Of a DNA stretch of 64,000 bases, positions 54,042 through 63,281 are shown piece after piece. How positions within the stretch are numbered: the stretch's first letter is position 1; the number at the start of each line of letters is the position of its first letter. The stretch lies in NCBI GenBank assembly GCA_964596125.1, contig CAZQRP010000004.1:62001-126000 (forward strand), written 5' to 3'. Below the pieces are notes generated by a model, which worked only from the letters and a program-made list of their open reading frames with translations, did not search any database and was not told where the DNA came from. Position numbers and translations under genes: made by a program. Source of the DNA: CAZQRP01 sp964596125. GTDB lineage: Bacteria; Chloroflexota; Dehalococcoidia; GIF9; UBA5629.

Positions 54042-54131
54042 AAAACTGCCAGGGAAATTATGAGTATATCAAACATAAGGATGATTATCTAAACATTATT
54101 CAAATAAATAGTACGAACGAAAGGAGAAAAA

Positions 54132-55475
54132 GTGCTAAAAAAAAGTAGAGAAGAAGGTAAGGAATACGTTTTAAAGATGGCAGATGAGCACGATGTCAAG
54201 TTCATCAGATTATGGTTCACTGATATCCTGGGTATGCTCAAGAGTTTTGCCATCACCGTCGAGGAGTTGGAATTAGCATTAGAGGAGGGTATGGGATTTG
54301 ATGGCTCTTCCATTCAGGGGTTTGCCCGGATTGACGAAAGCGATATGGTGGCTCTTCCTGATGTAGATACCTTCCAGTTGCTTCCTTGGAGACCACGTGA
54401 GCATCGTGCTGTAGCCAGAATGTTCTGCGATATCCTCAGACCTGGAGGTAAGCCTTTTGAAGGCGATCCGAGATATGTCCTGAAGACAAATCTAAAGCGG
54501 GCTGCAGACATGGGCTTTACCTTCTACGTAGGGCCGGAGTTAGAATATTTCTATTTTCGGGACTCCAATGGAACTGAACCACTGGACCAAGGAGGCTACT
54601 TCGATATGACTCCTCTGGATGTAGCTACTGACCTGAGAAGAGAAAGCGTTCTCACCCTGGAAGAAATGGGCATCGGTGTTGAATATTCCCATCACGAGGT
54701 TGCCACCAGCCAGCACGAAATAGATATGAGATATACCGATGCCCTCACCATGGCTGATAGTGTGATGACCTATCGTTTAGTAGTAAAGCAGACAGCTCTT
54801 CAGCACGGAGTATATGCTACTTTCATGCCCAAGCCAGCCTTTGGTATTAATGGCAGCGGCATGCATGTTCACCAATCGCTATTCAAGGGTGACAGGAATG
54901 CCTTCTTTGACAAGGATGATCAGTATCATCTTTCCAAGGTAGCCAAATGCTATATCGCTGGATTGCTTAAGCATGCTCCTGAGATTACTGCCATCACCAG
55001 TCAGTGGGTCAACTCTTACAAGCGGCTGGTTCCCGGTTATGAGGCACCGGTATATCAATCTTGGGCACGGCGCAACCGGGCTGACCTAGTCAGGGTTCCT
55101 GAGTATAAGCCGGGCAAAGAAAAGGCTACCAGAGTCGAATTCAGGTCTCCAGACCCGGCCTGTAATCCATACCTTGCCTTCAGTGTGATGCTGGCAGCCG
55201 GCCTTGAAGGTATTGAGAAAGAGTATGAATTAGCTGAACCAGTAGAGGAAAATGTCTACGAGATGACAGAAGAGGAAAGGCGAAAACGAGGAATAGGAAC
55301 CTTACCTGCCAGTCTATTCGATGCTATCCAGCTGACTGAAAAAAGTGAGCTAGTGCAAAAAGCACTGGGCGACCACGTTTTTAATGCTTTCATTAAGAAT
55401 AAACAGATAGAATGGGATCGATACAGGACTCAGGTAACCGACTATGAACTGAAGACCTACCTGCCAATTTTGTGA
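54132..55475 (+). CDS. glnA: Glutamine synthetase type I (alpha subtype)
   Basis: GTG at 54132 follows AAAGGAGAAAAA. The 447-residue protein has GFDGSSIQGFARIDESDM, the ATP-binding PKPAFGINGSGMHVHQSL and the glutamate-binding GYEAPVYQSWARRNRADL. The adenylylation tyrosine of the beta subtype (NLYDLPPEE) is replaced by a NVYEMTEEERRKRGI block. It therefore belongs to the alpha subtype, with no insertion and probably no adenylylation. Control is more likely at the transcript level or by the PII and regulator genes adjacent. Confidence 0.96.
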   Translation: MLKKSREEGKEYVLKMADEHDVKFIRLWFTDILGMLKSFAITVEELELALEEGMGFDGSSIQGFARIDESDMVALPDVDTFQLLPWRPREHRAVARMFCDILRPGGKPFEGDPRYVLKTNLKRAADMGFTFYVGPELEYFYFRDSNGTEPLDQGGYFDMTPLDVATDLRRESVLTLEEMGIGVEYSHHEVATSQHEIDMRYTDALTMADSVMTYRLVVKQTALQHGVYATFMPKPAFGINGSGMHVHQSLFKGDRNAFFDKDDQYHLSKVAKCYIAGLLKHAPEITAITSQWVNSYKRLVPGYEAPVYQSWARRNRADLVRVPEYKPGKEKATRVEFRSPDPACNPYLAFSVMLAAGLEGIEKEYELAEPVEENVYEMTEEERRKRGIGTLPASLFDAIQLTEKSELVQKALGDHVFNAFIKNKQIEWDRYRTQVTDYELKTYLPIL

Positions 55476-55510
55476 GCTTATAACAAATTGCTTTATAATT
55501 AGGTCTTGGA

Positions 55511-55858
55511 ATGTAGAGACTGCGGTTTGATACGGCGCAAATCAGCATTATCGTGGGCGACTTTACCGGTAATACTAAAAAGACAATGGAAGCTCTTGAT
55601 GAAGGCAAGGCTTTCGGATTTGATTTTCTCATTTTCCCCGAGCTTGCCTTCTATAGTCATCTAACGATAGTTGCACTGAATATGACGCAGTTCATTTCCA
55701 AGGATTTACAGTCTTTGGACAACATGGTCGCTGCTTCCTCTCGACTTGCTATAAAAGCGTTAAGCAGATAGTTGCTGCGGGAATTGATGAGGAAACAGTC
55801 AAACGAATATATCGGCGGTGTCTAAACAAGTTTAAAGAGTCAGAGGTCGAAGAGAAAC
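55511..55858 (+). pseudogene. nadE: Decayed NAD synthetase (nadE)
   Basis: ATG at 55511 is followed at once by TAG. The same frame then reads RLRFDTAQISIIVGDFTGNT, FLIFPELAFYSH and SKDLQSLDNMVAASSRL, matching the N-terminal glutaminase (nitrilase-fold) domain of NadE. It stops at 55769. Another frame continues with IVAAGIDEETVKRI and NKFKES, resembling the extreme C-terminus of NadE (the IVAxGxDxxTVxRV-NEYKRR region). The central 450 or so residues are missing. It appears to be an internal deletion plus frameshift and nonsense mutations. The C-terminal match is less certain than the N-terminal one. Confidence 0.6.
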
Positions 55859-56947
55859 ATGAGCAAACAGGGCTTCCTGGTACTGGAAGATGGATCGATT
55901 TACCAGGGCTACTCTTTTGGCTCTGAAGGTACCACCTATGGCGAAGTAGTGTTCAATACAAGCATGATCGGTTATCAGGAGATGTTGACCGATCCTTCCT
56001 ATGCCGGCCAGATTTTAGTGCTCACCTATCCACTCATCGGTAACTACGGTATTAATGAAGCTGATTTTGAATCAAAACAGGTACAGGTGCGAGGCCTGAT
56101 CGTTCGAGAACATTGTACGGTACCGAGCAACTGGCAGAGCACAACTACACTGCATGAATTTTTGAAGGTAAACGGTATTCCCGGCCTTGAAAATACTGAT
56201 ACCCGTGCCCTCACCCGCCGTTTACGTTTAAGCGGCGTGATGATGGGGGTCCTTACTTCGGAGATGAGACCCGAAGAGGCACTGGAGGAGCTTAACCATC
56301 TGCCTCGCTATGATTTCACCGACTTCGTGCAGAAGGTCAGTACCGAGGAAACGTATGTCTGGCAGACAACAGAGAATGGCCATCGGCATCACATTATCGT
56401 TATCGATTACGGATTGAAATACAACATTTTACGGCTTTTGAACCGTATGGGTTGTCTGACCACTGTCGTTCCCTGTACCACAGGAGCGGAGGACATTCTG
56501 CTATTAGAGCCGGACGGCATAGTTATTTCCCCCGGCCCCGGCGACCCTGCCCGCCTTGGTTATCTCGAACAGACCATTGGCAAGCTTATATACAAGAAAC
56601 CGATCATGGGTATTTGCCTTGGTCATCAATTAATTGCCCGTGCTCTCGGGGCCAGAACGTTTAAGTTGAAGTTTGGTCACCGGGGCGGCAATCATCCTGT
56701 TCGCGAACTGTCAACAGGCAGAGTCCAGATAACCGCCCAGAACCATGGCTATGCAGTTGATGTGCCGAGTTTAAAGGGCGGCCTCGAAGTGAGTCATATA
56801 AATTTAAACGACGATACCGTTGAAGGACTACTACATAAAGAGTTGCCTGTTTTTTCTATTCAGTACCATGCCGAAGGCTCGCCCGGACCTATGGATAATG
56901 TGTACCTGTTTGAAAAATTCTTAAAGATGGTAAACGAGGCGAAATGA
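55859..56947 (+). CDS. carA: Carbamoyl-phosphate synthase small subunit
   Basis: The 362-residue protein has the CarA N-terminal domain (GYSFGSEGTTYGEVVFNTSM) and a class I glutaminase with nucleophile in GICLGHQLIARALGA and His-x-Glu in SIQYHAEGSPGP. The family usually has HPEASPGP, so AEG is slightly atypical, but the catalytic pair remains. It gives ammonia to CarB for arginine and pyrimidines. The ribosome site is weak. Confidence 0.95.
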   Translation: MSKQGFLVLEDGSIYQGYSFGSEGTTYGEVVFNTSMIGYQEMLTDPSYAGQILVLTYPLIGNYGINEADFESKQVQVRGLIVREHCTVPSNWQSTTTLHEFLKVNGIPGLENTDTRALTRRLRLSGVMMGVLTSEMRPEEALEELNHLPRYDFTDFVQKVSTEETYVWQTTENGHRHHIIVIDYGLKYNILRLLNRMGCLTTVVPCTTGAEDILLLEPDGIVISPGPGDPARLGYLEQTIGKLIYKKPIMGICLGHQLIARALGARTFKLKFGHRGGNHPVRELSTGRVQITAQNHGYAVDVPSLKGGLEVSHINLNDDTVEGLLHKELPVFSIQYHAEGSPGPMDNVYLFEKFLKMVNEAK

Positions 56948-57026
56948 ATGTGAGCAAGTTTCATCCGGGCAGGGCTGTCTCAGGTAGCCATTTCTCCTGC
57001 CTCAGTACTTTAAACAGGAGCAAGCC

Positions 57027-60000
57027 ATGAAGCCATCTAAGGTCCTGATTATCGGTTCAGGACCTATCATTATCGGGCAGGCGGCAGAGTTCGACTACGC
57101 CGGCACGCAGGCATGTATGGCGATGCGTGATGAGGGCGTGGTTTCGGTGCTTGTAAACTCCAATCCTGCCACGATTATGACTGATGAGGATATAGCAGAT
57201 ATTGTCTACATCGAACCACTTACCGTAGAGATGCTCAGCAGCATAATTAAGCGTGAACGTCCCGACGGTCTACTGCCTACCCTCGGTGGTCAGGTCGGGC
57301 TTAATCTGGCAGTGGAACTGGCCGATGCAGGCGTGCTGGATAAATACAATGTCAGAAGCCTGGGAACACCAATACAGACGATAAGAAATGCCGAAGACCG
57401 TGAATTGTTTAAACAGCTACTTATCGATATCGGGGAACCGGTACCGATCAGTGTCACCGTTAATACTCTGGAACAGGCGAGAGCAGTGGCTAGGGAGATA
57501 GGTCTCCCCTTGATAATCCGTCCGGCCTATACCCTGGGTGGAACTGGCAGCGGAATGGCTAATAACCTGGAAGAACTGGAGATAGCCGTTACCAGGGGAC
57601 TGGAAGCCAGCCCCATCCAGCAGGTGCTGCTCGAGCAATCGGTGGCTGGCTGGAAAGAGATTGAGTATGAGGTAATGCGAGACGGCGCCGACAACTGCAT
57701 CACGGTGTGTAATATGGAAAATTTCGACCCGATGGGCGTGCATACCGGTGACAGCATTGTCGTTGCTCCAAGTCAAACGCTGTCCAATAAAGAGTACCAG
57801 ATGTTACGCACAACCAGTCTGAAGATTATACGTGCCCTTGGTGTTGAAGGTGGCTGCAATATCCAGTTCGCCCTTGACCCGCGGAGCGACAAATACTATG
57901 TAATTGAAGTGAATCCCCGGGTCAGCCGCAGCTCAGCCCTGGCAAGTAAGGCCACCGGCTATCCCATTGCCCGTGTCGCTGCCAAGATAGCCGTAGGCAA
58001 AAAACTGGACGAAATCCCGAACCAGATAACTGGAAAAACGATGGCTTCCTTTGAACCAGCACTGGACTACGTGGTTGTAAAGATTCCCCGCTGGCCGTTT
58101 GACAAGTTTGACTCCAATAACCGCGTTATCGGCACCCAGATGAAAGCCACGGGTGAAGTAATGGCTATTGACCGGTGTTTTGAGGCTGCCCTTCAGAAAG
58201 CGGTACGCTCTCTGGAGTTCAGCAAGCAATCACTCCTCTGGGAAGACCCTACATGGAAGCTGACGACTGATATCAATTCCTACCCTCTAGGGCCTAATGA
58301 CCTGAGGCTGTGGGCTATAACGGCTGCTTTAAGAAGAGGGATAACGCCTGAGGCAATAACAGAACATACCGGGATCGATGTATGGTTTACTACCAAGCTC
58401 CAGAACATCGTTAATATGGAAAAGACACTAAGGTCCCAATCCATGACTCCCGGACTTATGCAGCACGCAAAGCGGCTCGGTTTCTCTGATGAACAAATAG
58501 GAGCCCTGACTGGCATGCCCTATGAGCAGGTAAAGCAGTTGCGTCGTGGCTGGAATGTTCAACCTGTTTATAAGATTGTCGATACCTGCGCTGCCGAATT
58601 TGATGCCAGTACGCCGTATTTCTACAGTACCTATGAGCAGGAAGACGAGGCGCAGCCTCTCAAAAAGAAGAAGGCTATAGTCGTCGGCAGTGGCCCGATC
58701 CGCATTGGCCAGGGTATAGAGTTCGATTATTGCTGTGTTCATGCTGCGTTTGCCCTGCGGGACGAGGGATATGAGACGATAATGGTCAACTGTAATCCCG
58801 AAACGGTTTCAACTGACTTCGATACATCGGATAAGCTCTACTTCGAACCGTTGACAGTTGAAGATGTCTTGAACATCTACGAAAAGGAACAACCTGAAGG
58901 TATAATTGTCCAGTTTGGTGGTCAAACCCCACTCAACATTGCCAAGGAACTGGCCGATGCCGGAGTCAGGATTCTGGGTACATCCCCGGAAACAATAGAC
59001 CTGGCTGAAGATCGAGACCGTTTCCGTCAGATGATGAGCAAGCTTGGGATTCCCATGCCTGAGTCTGGTATGGCCAGTAATCTGGACGAGGCATTGAGCG
59101 TTGCTGAGCAAATCGGGTACCCACTGATGGTGCGGCCATCATATGTGTTAGGCGGACGCGGTATGGAAATAATTTACGATAAAGAGATGCTCAAAGAGTA
59201 TGTTGCCGCAGCAGTACGTGTCACTCCTGACCGGCCTATCCTGATTGATAAGTTCCTTGAGAACGCCATCGAGGCGGAAGCAGACGCTATTGCCGATGGG
59301 ACCGACGCTTTCGTACCAGCAGTCATGGAGCATATTGAACTGGCTGGCATTCACTCCGGCGATTCGGCGTGTGTGATTCCGCCCGTCAGCATACCTGCCA
59401 GGCACATCAACACGATCAACGAGTACACAAAAACAATTGCCCGGGTACTCAACGTCGTCGGCTTGATGAATATTCAGTACGCTATTGCTAAAGATGTTGT
59501 GTATGTACTGGAAGCCAATCCGCGGGCATCACGTACCGTGCCAATCGTCTCAAAGGTCTGCGATATCTCCATGGCCCGTGTAGCTACCCAGGTCATACTA
59601 GGTAAGAAGATAGCTGAGCTTGATATCAGGCAGCGAAAAATTCCGCATTTCGGCGTGAAAGAAGCAGTCTTTCCATTTTACATGTTCCCCGAAGTAGACC
59701 CCCTTTTGGGACCTGAAATGCGTTCTACCGGCGAGGTACTGGGAATTGCCCGTTCATTTAGTCTGGCGTTCTTTAAGGCTCAGCAGGCGGCATATCAATT
59801 GCTGCCAACGGAGGGTACGGTCTTGATAACCGTTTCAGAGAAAGACCGACCTGCGGTGCTGGAAGTAGCAAAGCAATTTACCGACCTTGGTTTCAAAATC
59901 AGGGCAACTCAAGGAACCCTTCAGTTTCTTGCCAGCCACGGTATTGAGTCCGACTTAATTCTTAAAATGCACGAGGGGCGACCCAACATTGTAGACAGAA

Positions 60001-60260
60001 TTATCAATAGTGAAATCCAGCTTATAATTAATACGCCTAGCGGCAAATTGAGCCAGTATGACGACTCCTATATCCGCAAAGCAGCAATAAAATATAAGGT
60101 CCCTTATATAACCACACTGGCTGCTGCGGCGGCGGCAGCTAAAGGGATTGCCGCATACCGTACCCGCAGGTCAGGCGTCAGATCGCTACAGAGACATCAT
60201 GCTGACATCAAATATCCTGAGGCTTTGTCGGCAAAAGCGACCCGTACAAATCTAAAATAA
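57027..60260 (+). CDS. carB: Carbamoyl-phosphate synthase large subunit
   Basis: The 1077-residue protein has the tandem ATP-grasp structure. The first half starts VLIIGSGPIIIGQAAEFDYA and the second (from about residue 550) starts AIVVGSGPIRIGQGIEFDYC. A C-terminal allosteric MGS-like domain (about 940-1050) ends in a short basic tail. Length and all ATP-binding loops are normal. It follows carA by 79 bp with AGGAGC before the ATG. An ornithine/UMP-type allosteric domain is present. Its place inside the nitrogen block is noteworthy. Confidence 0.97.
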   Translation: MKPSKVLIIGSGPIIIGQAAEFDYAGTQACMAMRDEGVVSVLVNSNPATIMTDEDIADIVYIEPLTVEMLSSIIKRERPDGLLPTLGGQVGLNLAVELADAGVLDKYNVRSLGTPIQTIRNAEDRELFKQLLIDIGEPVPISVTVNTLEQARAVAREIGLPLIIRPAYTLGGTGSGMANNLEELEIAVTRGLEASPIQQVLLEQSVAGWKEIEYEVMRDGADNCITVCNMENFDPMGVHTGDSIVVAPSQTLSNKEYQMLRTTSLKIIRALGVEGGCNIQFALDPRSDKYYVIEVNPRVSRSSALASKATGYPIARVAAKIAVGKKLDEIPNQITGKTMASFEPALDYVVVKIPRWPFDKFDSNNRVIGTQMKATGEVMAIDRCFEAALQKAVRSLEFSKQSLLWEDPTWKLTTDINSYPLGPNDLRLWAITAALRRGITPEAITEHTGIDVWFTTKLQNIVNMEKTLRSQSMTPGLMQHAKRLGFSDEQIGALTGMPYEQVKQLRRGWNVQPVYKIVDTCAAEFDASTPYFYSTYEQEDEAQPLKKKKAIVVGSGPIRIGQGIEFDYCCVHAAFALRDEGYETIMVNCNPETVSTDFDTSDKLYFEPLTVEDVLNIYEKEQPEGIIVQFGGQTPLNIAKELADAGVRILGTSPETIDLAEDRDRFRQMMSKLGIPMPESGMASNLDEALSVAEQIGYPLMVRPSYVLGGRGMEIIYDKEMLKEYVAAAVRVTPDRPILIDKFLENAIEAEADAIADGTDAFVPAVMEHIELAGIHSGDSACVIPPVSIPARHINTINEYTKTIARVLNVVGLMNIQYAIAKDVVYVLEANPRASRTVPIVSKVCDISMARVATQVILGKKIAELDIRQRKIPHFGVKEAVFPFYMFPEVDPLLGPEMRSTGEVLGIARSFSLAFFKAQQAAYQLLPTEGTVLITVSEKDRPAVLEVAKQFTDLGFKIRATQGTLQFLASHGIESDLILKMHEGRPNIVDRIINSEIQLIINTPSGKLSQYDDSYIRKAAIKYKVPYITTLAAAAAAAKGIAAYRTRRSGVRSLQRHHADIKYPEALSAKATRTNLK

Positions 60261-60445
60261 CAGTACTCACTTGCCCCTTAGAAGCTCCATTGCAGTAATC
60301 AAGCTCATAAAGAACAGGTACTTTAAATTTAGTTGAGCAAAACCTTTCTTTGCAGGCATCCGGACAAATAACTCAGTGGACTATTTATTTTTCAGGATAC
60401 TGAATGTATAATTGGAAATAGGTATGTATCGGAAAATCTCAAGAA

Positions 60446-61441
60446 ATGATATTAAATCACGGTCCTGATGTAGAACAAAAGGTTATAGCCATCCTTAAAA
60501 TATTAGGTGAGTCTTCTGAACCGCTGGGGTCCATTACTATTGCCCGCAAACTTGAGGATGAAGGTATCTCCCTCAGTGAAAGGGCAGTCAGGTATCATCT
60601 GAGAATAGCTGACGAGCGTGGTTATACCCATTCAGTCGGCCGAGACGGCAGGATGATAACCCTCAAAGGACGGCAGGAGGTCAAGGAAGCACTGGCACCG
60701 CAGCAACTTGGTTTCGTACGTGAGAAACTGGAGATGTTAGCCTTCCAAACCAGCTTTGACCCTCAAACAAAAACTGGAAAACTACCCATAAATATCTCAC
60801 TCATTGACAAGGACAAATTTAAAAAGGCAGTATCAGCTATGAAGGATGCCTTCAAGGCTGGAATATGTGTTAGTGATTTGGTGGCCGCAGCCTCAGAAGG
60901 AGAAAGAATCGGTTCAGTGGTCGTACCTGACGGTAAAATCAGCCTGGCGACCGTTTGCAGCGCCGTTATCAATGGAGTACTTCTTAAGGCTGGTGTGCCA
61001 ACGGAGTATAGATTTGGAGGTGTGCTCGAGGTCAGGGATTCCAAGCCAAGGCGCTTCGTGGCTATAATCGACTACTCCGGTACATCTATTGATCCATCGG
61101 AGCAATTTATTCGTGCTAAAATGACCAGCGTTAATGAAGTGGCCAGGACAGGGAATGGCAAGGTATTAGGTGTTTTTCGAACAGTACCAGCCCCGGCAAG
61201 AGAAGTCGTCGAAGAGAAAATCACGATACTCAAGGAAGTGGGCATTGGTGGACATTATGCTATCGGTCACGCCAGCGAACCGCTCTGCCAGATACCGGTA
61301 GCCTTGAATCGGATTGGTATTGTGCTGCTTGGTGGTCTCAATCCAGTGGCGGCAGCAGTTGAGGCTGGCATTGAGATCGAGAACATGGCTGAGAGTGGAC
61401 TAATTGACTTCCAGCAACTGCAGAGCGTTTGGGAGCTCTAG
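60446..61441 (+). CDS. nrpR: NrpR-like nitrogen regulator (second copy)
   Basis: The 331-residue protein is a clear paralogue of the one at 50572. It has a winged helix at about 8-70 (IARKLEDEGISLSERAVRYH) and the DUF128/NrpR domain (GKLPINISLIDKDKFKKAVS; RFGGVLEVRD; LGGLNPVAAAVEAGIEIEN). Because each copy keeps its own DNA-binding domain, this is unlike the NrpRI/NrpRII split of some archaea. Two separate repressors, perhaps for different targets or forming heterodimers, are implied. It ends the nitrogen block. No good ribosome site is seen. Confidence 0.85.
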   Translation: MILNHGPDVEQKVIAILKILGESSEPLGSITIARKLEDEGISLSERAVRYHLRIADERGYTHSVGRDGRMITLKGRQEVKEALAPQQLGFVREKLEMLAFQTSFDPQTKTGKLPINISLIDKDKFKKAVSAMKDAFKAGICVSDLVAAASEGERIGSVVVPDGKISLATVCSAVINGVLLKAGVPTEYRFGGVLEVRDSKPRRFVAIIDYSGTSIDPSEQFIRAKMTSVNEVARTGNGKVLGVFRTVPAPAREVVEEKITILKEVGIGGHYAIGHASEPLCQIPVALNRIGIVLLGGLNPVAAAVEAGIEIENMAESGLIDFQQLQSVWEL

Positions 61442-61792
61442 GTGAGCATCTGTTCTACGCCCGGACTGATACTTCCGGTACCTACCCGCATAGTATTGAT
61501 TTTAACTTCGCATAACAATAAATCGGTTCTTCAATTCTTGCCGTTTCAAACACCTTCTTTAGCCATTTATTGTCACCTGCTTCTCCGTCAGTAATCAAGG
61601 GAAGATACACCGGTTAGTATCCTCAATGTACCGACATACTTCCATTAAATCGGTTGGTGATATGTCGCTTCCTGACCATATTCACCTCTGATAAACGTTT
61701 CCAGGCCGTGATTCGTTCATATTTTCAGGAAGACCCGTGATACTTTGATAATTCCTGCGTATAAATAATTAGAGGCAACCTCGAGGAATGCC
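61442..61792. other. Intergenic region with a degraded minus-strand gene
   Basis: A decayed coding fragment occupies 61482-61680 on the minus strand. The rest, up to the ECF sigma gene, shows no clear promoter. A TATAAAT-like box lies near 61760. Confidence 0.4.
61482..61680 (-). pseudogene. Frameshifted C-terminal remnant of an unrecognised gene
   Basis: On the minus strand one frame reads SDISPTDLMEVCRYIEDTN and then RCIFP. After a frameshift near 61600 the next frame reads LITDGEAGDNKWLKKVFETA, followed by RIEEPIYCYAKLKSILCG, and ends at TAG (61482-61484). The two halves look like one protein C-terminus. I do not recognise the family. Confidence 0.35.
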
Positions 61793-62341
61793 ATGCTAAA
61801 AACAGACATGATGGATGCCTGTACCATTGATAACGACGGGAGCAAGACGGACGTCTTTATCGAACTTTACGAAAAATATTTGCCTAAAGTTTTTCGGTAT
61901 ATCAACTACAGAGTAGGCGATACCGATCTGGCTGAGGACCTGACGTCAACCGTGTTTGAAAAAGCATTGGTTGGCTTTAACAGCTATCAACCTGAGAAGG
62001 CAATGTTTTCAACCTGGCTGTTATCAATCGCCGGACATGTGGTTATTGACCACTACAGGAAAACCAGTGGAAGGCAGACTATTTCTCTGGACGAGATAAA
62101 TGAGATGGCATCGGAAAATATACCGCCGGATGAGGAAGCCGTCAGAAAGGATGAGCAGCGCAGGCTGCAGGCCTGTTTAGCAAGCCTCTCGAAACAGGAA
62201 CAGGAAATTATCGCACTCAAGTTTGGAGCTGAGCTGACGAACCGTCAGATGGCAGGGATGCTCAGCCTCTCGGAGTCCAATGTCGGAACAATACTTTACC
62301 GGGCCGTTCGCAAACTGAGAGACAGCTTTGGGAGAATGTAA
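61793..62341 (+). CDS. ECF-type RNA polymerase sigma factor
   Basis: The 182-residue protein has region 2 (YLPKVFRYINYRVGDTDLAE, DLTSTVFEKALVGF) and region 4 (LSKQEQEIIALKFGAELTNR, ESNVGTILYRAVRKLRD). It is a group 4 sigma factor without extra domains. The gene for a membrane-anchored partner follows three bases later, so it is probably held inactive by that protein until a signal at the envelope. Confidence 0.92.
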   Translation: MLKTDMMDACTIDNDGSKTDVFIELYEKYLPKVFRYINYRVGDTDLAEDLTSTVFEKALVGFNSYQPEKAMFSTWLLSIAGHVVIDHYRKTSGRQTISLDEINEMASENIPPDEEAVRKDEQRRLQACLASLSKQEQEIIALKFGAELTNRQMAGMLSLSESNVGTILYRAVRKLRDSFGRM

Positions 62342-62343
62342 AA

Positions 62344-63210
62344 ATGGAAAGACAGAATAACCTGGAAAAAGAGTTTTCCGAAAACATTGACAGAATGCTC
62401 GGCGGCGAAGCAATAAATTTCAGCGCTGAAAGGGATAATGACTACCAGACGGCAATTGACTTCGCCCGCAAGATGGTCACGCTTCGTACTGCCCCCTCAC
62501 CTTCGTTTAAAGTCCGACTTAATAATATCTTACGTTATAAAGCGAGCGAATTGGAAAGAAGACTGAAAGCAAAAAATACAGCGCGTAGCGACCGGTTCTG
62601 GGAAGAGCTAATCCGATTGATACCACACCATCCGGCATTGAGAGCATTAACCGCCGTGCTCGTGGTCATTGTCGTAATAGGGAGTATAACGTGGGGAACG
62701 GGTATCCTCAGAATTGCTGCACCAGCCTATGCACCAGCACAAGCACCAGCACAAGCACCGGCACCGGCATCGAAACCGTCCCCAGCTCCAGTTCCCGCAC
62801 CACCACCAGCCGCAGAGAAAGACCTGCCTGTAAAGTCTAGTGCGCCCATTATTAAGAACACATATTCATACGGGGAAGTAATCGATATCGATCTAACGGT
62901 TACAAATGTCTCATCTATGACTGTCGAATTAGCCCCGTATCCCCCGGGTATCGAGATAAAGCGGGCTACGCCTTACGAACCAGTGCGCACTATTCCAGCA
63001 GGTACGGAGGTGAAATTACTACGCCCCAATGAAGAAATACATTATGTCATGACCTGGGACCAAAAGGATGAGCAGGGGAAACAGGTACCTCATGGATATT
63101 ACTATGTCGAGCCGGGATATGCCCGTAGTGAAGATATATCAGCACTACTGGATTTTAACAAGACCATCAGGTTGCTCATTTTACCGCCGGGAGACAGTTC
63201 CAAAAAATGA
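62344..63210 (+). CDS. Putative membrane anti-sigma factor with outer BsuPI-like domain
   Basis: The 288-residue protein has a charged cytoplasmic part (1-95) and a transmembrane helix at about 99-122 (ALTAVLVVIVVIGSITWG). A Pro/Ala linker built of short repeats (about 128-160) leads to a beta-rich outer domain (about 165-280). The outer domain resembles BsuPI/intracellular proteinase-inhibitor-type folds (YSYGEVIDIDLTVTNVSS, LLRPNEEIHYVMTWDQ). No zinc HxxxCxxC anti-sigma motif is seen. The role as anti-sigma is inferred from position directly after the ECF sigma gene. The linker DNA carries a 12-bp repeat (62728-62766). Confidence 0.65.
   Translation: MERQNNLEKEFSENIDRMLGGEAINFSAERDNDYQTAIDFARKMVTLRTAPSPSFKVRLNNILRYKASELERRLKAKNTARSDRFWEELIRLIPHHPALRALTAVLVVIVVIGSITWGTGILRIAAPAYAPAQAPAQAPAPASKPSPAPVPAPPPAAEKDLPVKSSAPIIKNTYSYGEVIDIDLTVTNVSSMTVELAPYPPGIEIKRATPYEPVRTIPAGTEVKLLRPNEEIHYVMTWDQKDEQGKQVPHGYYYVEPGYARSEDISALLDFNKTIRLLILPPGDSSKK
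62728..62766 (+). repeat. Short 12-bp tandem repeat encoding a Pro/Ala linker
   Basis: GCACCAGCACAA occurs about two and a half times in tandem, giving repeated APAQ. Such repeats can change copy number by slippage in frame. Confidence 0.6.
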
Positions 63211-63281
63211 TCTTTACTGCCGAAGCCTTGAGCGTAATAGGTAGATAGCTGCCCCTACGCAAACATAAAGGAGGTTATGAA

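Noticed and set aside
52284..54131. Archaeal NrpR operator GGAA-N6-TTCC near amt or glnA.
   Set aside because: By eye I found no such palindrome in either upstream region. NrpR sites here may differ in sequence.
62728..62766. Short tandem repeat as a CRISPR-like array.
   Set aside because: The units are 12 bp without spacers and lie in a Pro/Ala coding linker.
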